Origin: Pseudomonadota bacterium
GTDB lineage: Bacteria; Pseudomonadota; Gammaproteobacteria; Steroidobacterales; Steroidobacteraceae
Length of the DNA: 62,816 nucleotides
NCBI GenBank assembly: GCA_021850555.1
Contig: JAJZLX010000465.1
Span: 1 to 62,816, forward strand
Reading direction: 5' to 3'
The position numbers and the translations under genes are program-made. Below are positions 52,122-61,291 of this stretch, one piece after another. The notes beneath the pieces are model-generated. The model worked only from the letters and a program-made list of their open reading frames with translations. It was not told the DNA's origin and searched no databases. Position 1 is the first letter of the stretch. Every line of letters begins with the position of its first letter.

Positions 52122-52763
52122 CTACGGAGCCGCCGACGCCCGCCGCTTGAGGAAGGGCATCGCCACCGGGATCAGCGACACGACGATGATGATGAGCGTG
52201 ACAATGCCGAAGTTGTGCCGCACCAGCGGGACGTTGCCGAAGAAATACCCGCTCCAGATGAGCAGCAGCACCCAGGCGAAGCCGCCCAGGACGCTGTAGA
52301 GCTGGAAGCGTGCGTAGCGCATGTGACCAATGCCGGCCACGAACGGCATGCAGGTGCGGATGACGGGGATGAAGCAGGACACGGTGATCGCCTTGCCGCC
52401 GTGGCGCAGGAAGAACGCCTCGGTGCGGCGCAGGTATTCGACCTTGAGCAGCCGGTAGCGGCCGCTGAAGGCGGGCGGCCCGATCAGCCGGCCCAGGCCG
52501 TAACTGACGGCGTAGCCGAGGACGGCCGCACACCCCAACACGAGCGAGGCGACCGGAGCGCTGAGTGTGGCCGTATCCACGGCCGCGAGCGCTCCAACGC
52601 CAAAGAGCAGCGAGTCCCCGGGCAGAAACACCGCCACCACCAGGCCGGTCTGCGCGAAAATGACGCCGAACAGGATGGGGTAGGTCCAGATGCCGACCGC
52701 GCTCAGGAGCGCCGCGAGGTGCCGGTTGAGGTGCAGGACGATATCTATGAGCCAGGCGAGCAT
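52122..52763 (-). CDS. DedA-family membrane protein
   Basis: The 213-residue inner-membrane protein belongs to the SNARE-associated/DedA family, proposed to move undecaprenyl phosphate or other lipids. It shows FGVIFAQTGLVVAVFLPGDSL-type text with the acidic-Pro-Gly-Asp site, GRYRLLKVEYLRRTEAFF, GKAITVSCFIPVIRTCMPFV with the conserved Arg, and GHMRYARF. Four to six hydrophobic helices are predicted. It is upstream of the ArsR gene on the same strand, with 89 bases between. Confidence 0.9.
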   Translation of the reverse strand: MLAWLIDIVLHLNRHLAALLSAVGIWTYPILFGVIFAQTGLVVAVFLPGDSLLFGVGALAAVDTATLSAPVASLVLGCAAVLGYAVSYGLGRLIGPPAFSGRYRLLKVEYLRRTEAFFLRHGGKAITVSCFIPVIRTCMPFVAGIGHMRYARFQLYSVLGGFAWVLLLIWSGYFFGNVPLVRHNFGIVTLIIIVVSLIPVAMPFLKRRASAAP

Positions 52764-52946
52764 GGAGAATATCGTGACAGTTTGTCGAAGCCGTCAGGTG
52801 ATACCGGAGAGTGGCTGAGGCATGCGGACATCTCCGCCGCCGAGGGTGGCGAGCGTCGGGCACGGCGTCCTGCCTGGGCCGCGCCTTTTGCCGGACGCCG
52901 CGCCGGGAGGGGGGCACGATGCCCGGATCCGGCGTTTCTGACAAGT

Positions 52947-54149
52947 CTACCGGGCAAGATGCTCGAGCCACAGCCTCGGGTCGACCGGCCGGGTGCCTTT
53001 GCGGATGCCGAAGTACAGCTCCGGGCGTGCGGCGCCGCCGGTGTCGCCCGCCTCGGCGATCATCTGCCCGGCCCTGACCCACTCGCCGACGTGGGCATAA
53101 AGGTGGTCATTGTGCCCGTAGAGGCTCATGTAGCCGTTGCCGTGATCGACGATGATCAGCAGCCCCAGGCCGGCCAGCCAATCGGCGTAGATCACCCGCC
53201 CCGGGGCCACCGCACGCACGGGCGCATCGAGCCGGGTTGCGATGAGGTCACCGTCCCATCGCAGCCCGCCGGCACGCATCTGGCCGTACCGGGCAATGAG
53301 CTGACCGGCGACCGGCCAAGGCAGATGACCTTGCAGGCCCGCGAAGCGACCGTGCTCCACGGGGCTGCGCGCCTCGGCCCGACGCAGCGCCGCGAGCAGC
53401 GACTCCAGGGCCATCTGCTGGCGGCGCAGCTGGACCAGACGCTGGGTGCGTGTGCGCGTCCTGGCGGCCATGCCGGCCAGCACCAGCCTGCGGCGCGCGC
53501 TGGCCTCATCGAGTCGCTCGAGCTGTGCCTGTCGCTGGCGCTCGAGGCTGGCGAGCTGTGCGTCCTCGGCCTGCAGTGCGGTGTCGAGCTGATCGATCCG
53601 CCGCAGATCGGCCTCGATGCTGTGGATCCGCTCGGCCCGCGTCCGACTGAAATAGCTGTAGTAGGCGAACATCCGGCCTACGCGGCTCGGATCCCCTTGA
53701 TTGAGAAGCAGCGTCAGCGGCCCCTGCCGCCCGACCAGGTACGCCGCGCGCAGCTCATCGGCGAGCGCGTGGCGGCTGCGATCGAGATCCGCCTGCCGAA
53801 GACTTTTCTTGGCCGCAAGCGCCGCCCGCCGGGCCGCGTCGGCCGAGAGCCGCTGGCGGAGCGTTTGCAGCGCGGCGCGCGCCGCTCCGGCGGATTGCTC
53901 GGCGGCCCGGAGGCCTGCGGTCAGCCGGCTCTGCTCGATTCTCGATGCTTGCACCTGACGGGTGATGCGCTCGATCTGCGCCTGCACGGCCTGCAGCCGT
54001 GCCTGCGTGCTGTGCGCCCTCGCCTGCGGCGTCGAGGCCGTCGCTGCCGGACCGCCCCCCAGCGCCAGCGTGATCACGGCCAGGAAGATCAGCGCGCGGT
54101 GCGCTCCCGAGAGACGCTTCGGCGACCAATGATCCCTGCCATATTGCAT
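52947..54149 (-). CDS. envC: Murein hydrolase activator EnvC (LytM/M23 domain)
   Basis: It activates septal amidases for daughter-cell separation. The 400-residue protein has a signal sequence (LIFLAVITLALGGG), two long coiled coils (about residues 45-265), and a C-terminal M23-like domain (PWPVAGQLIARYG, DHGNGYMSLYGHND, GAARPELYFGIRKG). The zinc ligands of active M23 peptidases are incomplete: the HxxH-type site reads YGHND and the first His is missing. This fits a non-catalytic activator. ATG 54149 is the first after the divergent start of the rhodanese gene. Confidence 0.88.
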   Translation of the reverse strand: MQYGRDHWSPKRLSGAHRALIFLAVITLALGGGPAATASTPQARAHSTQARLQAVQAQIERITRQVQASRIEQSRLTAGLRAAEQSAGAARAALQTLRQRLSADAARRAALAAKKSLRQADLDRSRHALADELRAAYLVGRQGPLTLLLNQGDPSRVGRMFAYYSYFSRTRAERIHSIEADLRRIDQLDTALQAEDAQLASLERQRQAQLERLDEASARRRLVLAGMAARTRTRTQRLVQLRRQQMALESLLAALRRAEARSPVEHGRFAGLQGHLPWPVAGQLIARYGQMRAGGLRWDGDLIATRLDAPVRAVAPGRVIYADWLAGLGLLIIVDHGNGYMSLYGHNDHLYAHVGEWVRAGQMIAEAGDTGGAARPELYFGIRKGTRPVDPRLWLEHLAR

Positions 54150-54206
54150 AGGGACGCTATAATGCGCGACCTTTTTACGGCCGGTACGGTCTTCTAGACG
54201 CCTTTC

Positions 54207-54644
54207 ATGGATCATCTCGCTCAATATATACACGTCCACCCCTGGCTTGCCGCCTCGACCGTGGCGGTGGCGGTCATCGCGATCCTGTTTGAGATGCGCG
54301 CCCGCAGCGAGAGTTTCGCCGGCGTTTCGGCCCAGGAAGCCATCCAGCTGATGAACCGCGGTGCGCTGATGATCGACCTGCGGCCGCAGGAGCAGTATGC
54401 GGCGGGCCACGTCTCGGGAGCCCGGCGCATGGACGGGGAGCAGATCCAAAAAGGGGCAGATCTGCTGAAGAAGCACAAGCAGAAACCGCTCATCGTATAT
54501 TGCGACCGCGGCTCGCTGGCCGGCGCCGCGGTGCGCCAGCTGCGCGCGCAGGGGTTCGCCCAGGCGGTCGCTCTGCGCGGCGGGCTCACGGCCTGGCGGG
54601 CCGAGAACCTGCCGGTGGAGAAGGGCGCGGGGAACAAGGCGTGA
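54207..54644 (+). CDS. Membrane-anchored rhodanese-like protein (YibN type)
   Basis: The 145-residue protein has an N-terminal helix (LAASTVAVAVIAILFEM) and a rhodanese domain: ALMIDLRPQEQYAAGHVSGA, and the active-site loop IVYCDRGSLAG with Cys99. It handles sulfane sulfur. It heads the conserved run rhodanese-grxC-secB-gpsA. A perfect TATAAT lies at 54158-54163 upstream, although no good -35 box was seen. Its stop overlaps the grxC start (GTGA). Confidence 0.9.
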   Translation: MDHLAQYIHVHPWLAASTVAVAVIAILFEMRARSESFAGVSAQEAIQLMNRGALMIDLRPQEQYAAGHVSGARRMDGEQIQKGADLLKKHKQKPLIVYCDRGSLAGAAVRQLRAQGFAQAVALRGGLTAWRAENLPVEKGAGNKA

Positions 54645-54907
54645 GCCAGCCCAAGGTGCTCATGTATGCCACCGGCTGGTGTCCCTACTGCGCGCGCGCC
54701 CGGCAGCTGCTGACGCGCAAGGGGATCGCCTTCGAGGAAATCGATGTGGACGCGCGCCCGGAGGCGCGCGCCGAGATGCAGCGGCGCAGCCGGCGGCACA
54801 CCGTGCCGCAGATCTTCATCGGAGAGACGCATGTCGGCGGATGCGACGATCTTTACGAGCTCGATGCCCGCGGCGGCCTCGACACACTGTTGAAAACCGG
54901 AGTCTGA
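54641..54907 (+). CDS. grxC: Glutaredoxin 3 (GrxC)
   Basis: The 88-residue thiol oxidoreductase has active site CPYC (Cys14, Cys17), the cis-Pro segment HTVPQIFIG and GGCDDLYELD for glutathione binding. GTG 54641 overlaps the rhodanese stop, so translation is coupled. It reduces disulfides with glutathione, for example for ribonucleotide reductase. Confidence 0.95.
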   Translation: MSQPKVLMYATGWCPYCARARQLLTRKGIAFEEIDVDARPEARAEMQRRSRRHTVPQIFIGETHVGGCDDLYELDARGGLDTLLKTGV

Positions 54908-54910
54908 CAC

Positions 54911-55393
54911 ATGGCGAATGAAGCCGCCGGCATCGCGCCGGCACCCGAAGATGCCAACGGCCCGATCCTGCACCTGCAGCACGTCTATCTGAAGGACTGC
55001 TCGTACGAGGCCCCGAACGGCCCGCGCGGCGAAGGCAACTGGAACCCGCAGATCAACCTCGATCTGCACACCGGCGTGACCGTGCTCGCGCCCGAGGTGC
55101 AGGAGGTCGTGCTGACGGTGACTGTGTCCGCCAAACAGGGCGAGACCACGGTCTTCCTGGTGGAAGTGAAGCAGGCCGGCGTGTTCATGCTGCGCAACCT
55201 GTCCGAGGAGGACACCAAGCGCGCGGTCGGCGCCATCTGCCCGGGCGTGCTGTTCCCGTATGCGCGCGCGCAGGTGTCGCAGCTGATCACCCTGGGCGGG
55301 TTCCCGCAGCTGCTGCTGCCACCGGTGAATTTCGAAGCCCTCTACGCGGCCAATCAAAACCAGCCGACTCCGAGCGCCGCGCAGGCCAACTGA
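54911..55393 (+). CDS. secB: Protein-export chaperone SecB
   Basis: The 160-residue tetrameric chaperone keeps preproteins unfolded for SecA. Landmarks are LHLQHVYLKDCSYEAPNGP, NPQINLDLHT, EVKQAGVFML, CPGVLFPYARAQVSQLITLGG and PVNFEALY. It starts 3 bases after grxC in the conserved order. Confidence 0.97.
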   Translation: MANEAAGIAPAPEDANGPILHLQHVYLKDCSYEAPNGPRGEGNWNPQINLDLHTGVTVLAPEVQEVVLTVTVSAKQGETTVFLVEVKQAGVFMLRNLSEEDTKRAVGAICPGVLFPYARAQVSQLITLGGFPQLLLPPVNFEALYAANQNQPTPSAAQAN

Positions 55394-55423
55394 AACGGCT
55401 GCGCCGCCCGCGAGCCCCGGATC

Positions 55424-56443
55424 ATGAGCGCCGCAGCCGGGAGCGATCCGCCCGTCGCCGTGCTCGGCGCCGGCTCATGGGGAACGGCGCTCGCGGTGCA
55501 ATTCGCGCGCAGCGGTCGCCCGACCCGGCTCTGGGGCCGGGACCGCGAGCAGCTCGCGGTCATGGCGCGCCAGCGGCGCAACGAGCGCTACCTCCCCTCC
55601 GGCGCGTTCCCCGAGTCGCTGGTGGTGGAGCCGGATCTGGCCGATGCGCTTCGCGGCGCCCGTGATCTGTTGATCGCGGTGCCGAGTCATGCCTTCCGCT
55701 CGACGCTCACCGAGCTCAGGCCGGTGCTCGCCGAGGAGACGCAGTTGGCGTGGGCCACCAAGGGCTTCGAGCTGCCGACCGGTCTCCTGCCGCACCAGGT
55801 GGCGCGCGAAGTCCTTGGGCCGAAGCGTGCGGTCGCGGTCCTCTCCGGCCCCACCTTTGCGCGCGAGGTCGGCGCGGGTCTGCCCACCGCGATGGTCATT
55901 GCCTCCCCGGATGCGGCGTTTGCCAACGCGCTGGCGCAGGACCTGTCGTCGGCGAACTTCCGCGTCTACACATCGACCGACATCGTCGGTGTCGAGGTCG
56001 GCGGCGCGGTCAAGAATGTGTTGGCGGTCGGGGCGGGGCTTTCGGATGGCTTGGGACTGGGCGCCAATGCGCGCGTGGCGTTGATCACCCGGGGACTCGC
56101 GGAGATGATGCGGCTGGGCGTGGCTCTCGGGGCGCAGCGCGAGACGTTCATGGGACTCGCGGGCCTCGGTGACCTGGTGCTCACCTGCACCGATGACCAA
56201 TCGCGCAACCGGCGCTTCGGCCTGCAGGTCGCTGGCGGCCGCTCGCCCGGTGAAGCATTGGAAGCGATCGGCCAAGTGGTGGAGGGCTATCCCGCAGCGC
56301 GCGCGCTGCGGGATGTCGCCGCCCGCGCCGGCGTGGAGATGCCGCTGTGCGAGAGCGTCTACCGGGTCCTCTACGAGGGCGTGCCGGCGAGGGAAGCGGT
56401 GCGCGGGCTGATGTCCCGGCCGATCAAGCCGGAGACGCAGTAG
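55424..56443 (+). CDS. gpsA: NAD(P)-dependent glycerol-3-phosphate dehydrogenase GpsA
   Basis: It reduces dihydroxyacetone phosphate to sn-glycerol 3-phosphate for phospholipid synthesis. The 339-residue protein has the Rossmann motif VAVLGAGSWGTALAVQFA, AVPSHAFRSTL, SGPTFAREVGAGLPTA, catalytic Lys in VGGAVKNVLAVGAG, and GLAGLGDLVLTCT. It is the last gene of the yibN-grxC-secB-gpsA run and is convergent with a MAPEG gene six bases away. Confidence 0.97.
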   Translation: MSAAAGSDPPVAVLGAGSWGTALAVQFARSGRPTRLWGRDREQLAVMARQRRNERYLPSGAFPESLVVEPDLADALRGARDLLIAVPSHAFRSTLTELRPVLAEETQLAWATKGFELPTGLLPHQVAREVLGPKRAVAVLSGPTFAREVGAGLPTAMVIASPDAAFANALAQDLSSANFRVYTSTDIVGVEVGGAVKNVLAVGAGLSDGLGLGANARVALITRGLAEMMRLGVALGAQRETFMGLAGLGDLVLTCTDDQSRNRRFGLQVAGGRSPGEALEAIGQVVEGYPAARALRDVAARAGVEMPLCESVYRVLYEGVPAREAVRGLMSRPIKPETQ

Positions 56444-56449
56444 CAGATC

Positions 56450-56842
56450 TCAAAGGTGGAGCAGGGCGCTTCGCGCCGCTGCGAAGACCGCGCCGATCAC
56501 AAGGAGCATGACCGGTCCGGCTGAGAGGGCAAACCCCACTTCGCGCGACTTAGGCTCCTTCACGTAGGCCAGGAAGTAGATGACCCTGCCGAGCAGGAAC
56601 ACCGCACCCAGCGCCGCGGCGATGACCGGGCTCAGGTAATGGGCGAAAATCCAGATGGCAGGGATGAACATGATCAGCAGCTCCATCGTGTTCATCTGCA
56701 CCCGGAAGTAACGCTCGAAAATCTCGTGGCCGGTGGTCGCCGGAGCCGCCACTTTGTACTTCCCGCGCGCCTTGCCGACCGCGGCGCCGAAGGCGAAAAA
56801 CTCCATCAGGGCAAGAGCGATGACCAGATTGACGAGCGCCAT
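56450..56842 (-). CDS. MAPEG-family membrane protein
   Basis: The 130-residue, four-helix membrane protein is related to microsomal glutathione transferases. The signature FERYFRVQMNTMELLIMFIPA is clear, followed by FLLGRVIYFLAYVKEPKSRE. ATG 56842 has GGGAG six bases upstream; longer in-frame starts to 56911 are less likely. It may conjugate glutathione or act on lipid peroxides; this is inferred from the family only. Confidence 0.9.
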   Translation of the reverse strand: MALVNLVIALALMEFFAFGAAVGKARGKYKVAAPATTGHEIFERYFRVQMNTMELLIMFIPAIWIFAHYLSPVIAAALGAVFLLGRVIYFLAYVKEPKSREVGFALSAGPVMLLVIGAVFAAARSALLHL

Positions 56843-56909
56843 GAGCATCTCCCGAAGAGAGACATAGCATAGGCGAAACCGGGCACCCGGTAATGGCACA
56901 ATAGCGTCC

Positions 56910-57350
56910 ATGGAAAAGTCCCGGGGCTACGCACACCGGCTCGACCTGCGCGCCGACGTGGAGACGGTCTGGAAAGCTCTGACCGATCCTTCACGGCTGT
57001 CCCTGTGGTGCTCGCCGGATGCCCGGATCAACGCCCGCTCCGGCGGCCTGTTTTGCGCATGCGTCGACCGCGTGACCGAGCTGGAAGCCTGCATCGACGT
57101 GTTCGAGCCCGGAAGGCGGCTGCGGCTGATCTACCTCCCGTCCGCCTCGCTGCCGCCGGCGGACAGCGCCCTGGTCGATGATTTCATTCTTGAACCCTCC
57201 CGGCCGGGCACCATCTTACGATTATTAGGCTCCGGTATTCCCGGATCGCCCGATTGGGATGTCCAGTACCTGCGCTTGAGGACCGGCTGGCGGGCGGCCT
57301 TGATGCGCCTCAAGACCCTGGTTCACGGCTCAAATCCGGAGAAATCGTGA
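56910..57350 (+). CDS. SRPBCC-domain protein
   Basis: The 146-residue helix-grip protein has RLDLRADVETVWKALTDPSR at the N-terminus and a C-terminal helix (LRLRTGWRAALMRLKTLVH), typical of SRPBCC/AHSA1 proteins. It diverges from the MAPEG gene and is coupled by overlap (GTGA) to the following membrane-protein gene. No specific ligand residue can be named. Confidence 0.8.
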   Translation: MEKSRGYAHRLDLRADVETVWKALTDPSRLSLWCSPDARINARSGGLFCACVDRVTELEACIDVFEPGRRLRLIYLPSASLPPADSALVDDFILEPSRPGTILRLLGSGIPGSPDWDVQYLRLRTGWRAALMRLKTLVHGSNPEKS

Positions 57351-57745
57351 CCGCTTTCGTGCTGCGCGCCGTGATCAGCGCGCTGGGACTGTGGGCCGCC
57401 ACACGCTGGGTGCCCGGCATCACCATCAACGATGCCGGCACGCTGGTTCTGGCCGGCATCCTGCTCGGCCTCGTCAACGCCATCGTGCGCCCGATCGTCA
57501 TCCTGCTGACGCTGCCGCTCACCGTGCTGTCGCTGGGCGTGTTCCTGCTCGTGGTCAACACAGCCATGCTCGCCCTGGTGGCGTGGATGCTGCCGGGATT
57601 TCACGTCGCGGGATTCTGGCCGGCCTTCCAGGCCGCGCTCATCGTCTGGGTGACCGGGTGGCTCGCCTCCTGGCTGATCGGCCCCAAGGGGCGGATTCAG
57701 ATTCACATCCATCGCACGGGCCGCGGCGGGCCGCCGATGCCATGA
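57347..57745 (+). CDS. Four-helix membrane protein of the phage-holin-like (PF04020) family
   Basis: The 132-residue protein has four hydrophobic segments and the family stretch LVLAGILLGLVNAIVRPIVILLT-type text, then LPLTVLSLGVFLLVVNTAML. GTG 57347 overlaps the upstream stop. Despite the database name, these are ordinary bacterial membrane proteins of unknown role; no phage genes are near. It lies 40 bases before pyrD. Confidence 0.85.
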   Translation: MTAFVLRAVISALGLWAATRWVPGITINDAGTLVLAGILLGLVNAIVRPIVILLTLPLTVLSLGVFLLVVNTAMLALVAWMLPGFHVAGFWPAFQAALIVWVTGWLASWLIGPKGRIQIHIHRTGRGGPPMP

Positions 57746-57785
57746 TGGACCACTGCAGCGCCGCCTTATCGACCATAATGGAGCG

Positions 57786-58712
57786 ATGTCCGACTCCCTG
57801 AAACTCAAATTCTGCGGATTGCACTTCGCCTCGCCCATCGTGCTGCTCTCGGGCTGCGTGGGCTTCGGCGAGGAATACACCCGCATCCAAGGCTTCTCCA
57901 ACCGCGACGCCGGCGCGGTGGTGCTCAAGGGCACGACGCTCGCCCCCCGGCTCGGCAACCCGCCGCACCGGGTATGTGAGACCCCCGCGGGCATGCTGAA
58001 TGCGATCGGGCTGCAGAACCCGGGGACCGAGCATGTCATCCGGCGCATCCTGCCGGAGCTCGACTTCGGCGAGACCCGCTTCATCGCCAACGTGTCGGGC
58101 TCGACCGTGGAGGAATACGCCGAGGTCACGCGCCTGTTCGACCAGTCGCCCATCGACGCCATCGAGATCAATATCTCCTGCCCCAACGTCAAGGAGGGCG
58201 GCGTCGCCTTCGGGAACTACCCCGACATGTCGGCCCAGGTGGTCGAGGCCTGCCGCCGGGTGACCGGCAAGCCGCTCATCACCAAGCTTTCGCCCAATCA
58301 GACCGACATCCGCGAAAACGCCCGCCGCTGCATCGAAGCGGGCACCGATGCGCTGTCGGTGATCAATACGGTGATGGGCATGGCCATCGACGCGCATACG
58401 CGGCGGCCCGTGATCGGCAACATCCAGGGAGGCCTGTCGGGCCCGGCGATCAAGCCGATCGCGCTGCTGAAGGTGCACCAGGTGTACGAAGTGGCGCGCA
58501 AGCACGGCATCCCCATCATCGGCCAGGGCGGGATCACGACGGCCGGGGACGCCATCGAGTTCCTCATCGCCGGAGCCGCGGCGATCGGCATAGGGACCGC
58601 GCTTTTTTACGACCCGCTGGTCTGCAAGCGCATCAACGCCGGCATCGCGGACTATTTGCGCGAGCACGGGTTGGGCAGCGTCGCGGAGCTGACCGGCACC
58701 CTTCGGGTCTGA
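57786..58712 (+). CDS. pyrD: Dihydroorotate dehydrogenase, class 1B-like
   Basis: It oxidises dihydroorotate to orotate in pyrimidine synthesis using FMN. The 308-residue protein has EINISCPNVKEGGVAFG with catalytic Cys132, which marks class 1 (class 2 uses Ser), plus the FMN segment IIGQGGITTAGDAIEF and AIGIGTALFYDP. There is no membrane-binding N-terminal helix as in class 2. Class 1B normally needs the PyrK iron-sulfur/FAD subunit, which is not encoded nearby. The stop abuts the ntrC stop directly. Confidence 0.88.
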   Translation: MSDSLKLKFCGLHFASPIVLLSGCVGFGEEYTRIQGFSNRDAGAVVLKGTTLAPRLGNPPHRVCETPAGMLNAIGLQNPGTEHVIRRILPELDFGETRFIANVSGSTVEEYAEVTRLFDQSPIDAIEINISCPNVKEGGVAFGNYPDMSAQVVEACRRVTGKPLITKLSPNQTDIRENARRCIEAGTDALSVINTVMGMAIDAHTRRPVIGNIQGGLSGPAIKPIALLKVHQVYEVARKHGIPIIGQGGITTAGDAIEFLIAGAAAIGIGTALFYDPLVCKRINAGIADYLREHGLGSVAELTGTLRV

Positions 58713-60164
58713 TCAGGACCCCGGGGCCTGCCGCGGCTGCGGAGCGTTGCTCGACTCCGGGATGTCGAGATCGAGCTCCTTGAGCTTGCGGGTCAGGGTG
58801 TTGCGCCCCCAACCGAGGAGACGGGCCGCCTCCTGACGGTGGCCCTGGGTGCGCCTGAGCGCTGCGCGGATCAAGATGCGCTCGAACGCCGGCAGCGCCT
58901 CCTCGAGCAGCGTTCCCTGGCCGCTCACGGCCTGTCGGTCCGCCCAGGCGGTGAGCGCCTTCTGCCAGTCGGATTCCGGTCCGGGGCCATCCGCCGCCCC
59001 GATCTCCGGCGGCAGGTCCTCCACATGGATCTCGCTCCCCGGTGCCAGCACCGACAGGCGCCGGCAGATGTTGACCAGCTCGCGCACGTTGCCCGGCCAG
59101 CGGTAGCCCGACAGCTTCTCCTCTGCGTCCCGGGCGAGCGCCTTGGTTTCCACTCCCAGATCGCGCGCTGCCACCCGAAGATAGTGGCGCAGCAGCAGAG
59201 GAATGTCCTCGGCCCGCTCACGCAGCGGCGGCAGCTCCAGGCGGATGACGTTCAGGCGGTGATAAAGATCCTCGCGGAACAGGCCGTGGGCCACCCGGTC
59301 CTGCAGGTTCTGATGGGTCGCCGCGATCACACGCACGTCCACGCGGATCGGAGTCTGGCCGCCCACGCGGTAGAACTCTCCCTCCGCGAGCACACGCAGC
59401 AGCCGCGTCTGCATTTGCGCCGGCATGTCGCCGATCTCGTCGAGAAACAGAGTGCCCCCGTCGGCCTGCTCGAATCGGCCGCGCCGCTGGGCGTCGGCGC
59501 CGGTGAACGAGCCTCGCTCGTGACCGAACAGTTCCGACTCGAGCAGCTCGCCGGGAATGGCGGAGGTGTTGAGCGCGATGAACGGCTTGCCCGAGCGGGG
59601 ACTGTGATCGTGCAGAGCGCGGGCCACCAGCTCTTTTCCGGTGCCGGATTCCCCGGTGATCAGCACGGTGACACTGGAGCGTGACAGCCGGCCGATGCCG
59701 CGAAATACCTGCTGCATGGCCGGGGCGGTGCCGAGCAGCTCCGGGATGCGCGTCTCGCCCTGCGCATCGGCCCCGACCCGAGGATGCGCGCTGGCGGCAC
59801 GCCGGACCAGCGCCACCGCCTGATCGATGTCGAAGGGTTTCGGCAGGTACTCGAAGGCGCCGCCCTCGTAGGCCGACACGGCGCTGCCGAGGTCCGAGTG
59901 GGCGGTCATGACGATGACCGGCAGCAGCGGGCGCGATTCGCGGATCTTCCGCAGAAGCTCCAAGCCCGAGCGGCCGGGCATGCGGATGTCGGTCATCAAC
60001 ACGTCGGGTACGTCACGCCTCAACGCTTCGAGCGCGGGCTCCGCGGCGTCGAAGGCGCGTGGCTGAAGTCCGCCATTGCGCAAGGCGCGCTCCAGCACCC
60101 AGCGGATGGAGGTGTCGTCGTCGATGATCCAGACGCGAAGCGCCGGGTGCGCGGCCGGGTTCAT
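58713..60164 (-). CDS. ntrC: Nitrogen regulation response regulator NtrC (GlnG)
   Basis: NtrC activates sigma-54 promoters under nitrogen limitation. The 483-residue protein has a receiver domain with phospho-acceptor Asp59 ([10 protein letters not shown]) and an AAA+ domain with Walker A GESGTGKE and the sigma-54 contact loop as GSFTGA (usually GAFTGA). Walker B is [10 protein letters not shown]. The Fis-type HTH ends the protein ([20 protein letters not shown]). It overlaps ntrB by 4 bases. With ntrB and glnA it forms the classic nitrogen module. Confidence 0.96.
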   Translation of the reverse strand: MNPAAHPALRVWIIDDDTSIRWVLERALRNGGLQPRAFDAAEPALEALRRDVPDVLMTDIRMPGRSGLELLRKIRESRPLLPVIVMTAHSDLGSAVSAYEGGAFEYLPKPFDIDQAVALVRRAASAHPRVGADAQGETRIPELLGTAPAMQQVFRGIGRLSRSSVTVLITGESGTGKELVARALHDHSPRSGKPFIALNTSAIPGELLESELFGHERGSFTGADAQRRGRFEQADGGTLFLDEIGDMPAQMQTRLLRVLAEGEFYRVGGQTPIRVDVRVIAATHQNLQDRVAHGLFREDLYHRLNVIRLELPPLRERAEDIPLLLRHYLRVAARDLGVETKALARDAEEKLSGYRWPGNVRELVNICRRLSVLAPGSEIHVEDLPPEIGAADGPGPESDWQKALTAWADRQAVSGQGTLLEEALPAFERILIRAALRRTQGHRQEAARLLGWGRNTLTRKLKELDLDIPESSNAPQPRQAPGS

Positions 60165-61255
60165 GACGGCGCTTCCAACGGCAACAGCAGCGTGAACACG
60201 GTACGGCCGGGCTCGCTGTCGAATTCGATGAGGCCGCCGTTGCGGCAGACCAGCTCCTGGGCGACCGCCAGTCCCAGGCCCGTGCCGTCGGGGCGGCCGG
60301 TCACCAAGGGATAGAACAGGCTCGATCGCAGCTCCTCGGGGACGCCGGGGCCGTCGTCCTCGACCTGCACCGTGGCGACCAGGCGGTGCCTCACCGAGCC
60401 GATGCTCACGTTGCCCAGCGCGCGTGTGCGCAGCACGATATGGCCGCGACGGCCAAGCGCCTGCAACGCATTGCGCGTCACGTTGAGCAGTGCCTGGATG
60501 ACCTGATTGCGGTCCAGCCAGGCGTTCGGCAGGCTTGGATCGTAGTCACGGTCGACGACGACTTCCTCGCCCGCCTCGGCTCGCAGCAGCCGATAAACGT
60601 GCTCGCAGATCTCGTGTACGTTGAGGAGCGATCGCTGCGGCGCTCTGCCCGGGCCGGCGATGGAATCGACCAGCGCGGCCAGGCGATCCGCCTCCCCGAT
60701 GATGACCTGCGTGTACTCCTTCAGCGCCGCGGCGGGCAGCTCCCGCTCGAGCAGCTGCGCCGCACCGCGCAGGCCGCCGAGCGGGTTTTTGATCTCGTGC
60801 GCCAGCTGGCGGATCATGAGGCGGCTGCCGTCGAGGCGCGCAAGCAGATCATTCTCCCGGCTGATGCGCTGGCGCTGGGTGGCGTCGGCGAGCTCGAGGA
60901 GCAGGTGTGTGCCGGTGACCTGACCCTCGATCGGAGTGATGGTCACATCGAGCGTGCGGCTCTCGCGCGGCATGGAGGCCGGACGCAGGGTGAGCTCCCG
61001 GTCGGTCAGTCCCGCGCCGGTGTCGAGCGCCCGGCGCAGGTTCGCCTTCAGCCCGTCGGCATCGTGCAGAAAATCCGTGAACGGCCGGCCGCGCGCCTGA
61101 TTGAGGCTGAAGGCGAGCACGTCCTGGGCGGCCACGTTCGCATAGATGGCGCACAGCTGCGCATCCAGCACGATGATCCCGGTCGACAGTGCATCGAGCA
61201 GACCCGCCGGATCGAAATGCGCCAGAGCGGACGGCAGGCCTTGCTCAAAGGCCAC
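60161..61255 (-). CDS. ntrB: Nitrogen regulation sensor kinase NtrB (GlnL)
   Basis: This cytoplasmic PAS-containing kinase/phosphatase is controlled by PII. The 364-residue protein has a PAS domain (about residues 18-125), the H-box RQLAHEIKNPLGGLRG with His153, a VTRNALQAL N-box, QVEDDGPGVP and TGLGLAVAQELV. There are no membrane helices. It is transcribed with ntrC (overlap) after the DUF4124 gene. Confidence 0.95.
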   Translation of the reverse strand: MAFEQGLPSALAHFDPAGLLDALSTGIIVLDAQLCAIYANVAAQDVLAFSLNQARGRPFTDFLHDADGLKANLRRALDTGAGLTDRELTLRPASMPRESRTLDVTITPIEGQVTGTHLLLELADATQRQRISRENDLLARLDGSRLMIRQLAHEIKNPLGGLRGAAQLLERELPAAALKEYTQVIIGEADRLAALVDSIAGPGRAPQRSLLNVHEICEHVYRLLRAEAGEEVVVDRDYDPSLPNAWLDRNQVIQALLNVTRNALQALGRRGHIVLRTRALGNVSIGSVRHRLVATVQVEDDGPGVPEELRSSLFYPLVTGRPDGTGLGLAVAQELVCRNGGLIEFDSEPGRTVFTLLLPLEAPS

Positions 61256-61291
61256 GACGGCCTCCCGGCGATTCAGTGCGCCTCTGCGGGG

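Noticed and set aside
52806..52835. A tRNA-Ser-like start (GGAGAGTGGCTGAGG) between envC and the DedA gene
   Set aside because: No anticodon arm, T-arm or CCA-end sequence follows. The short GGAGA/TCTCC pairing ends after 30 bases, so it is chance or a small hairpin.
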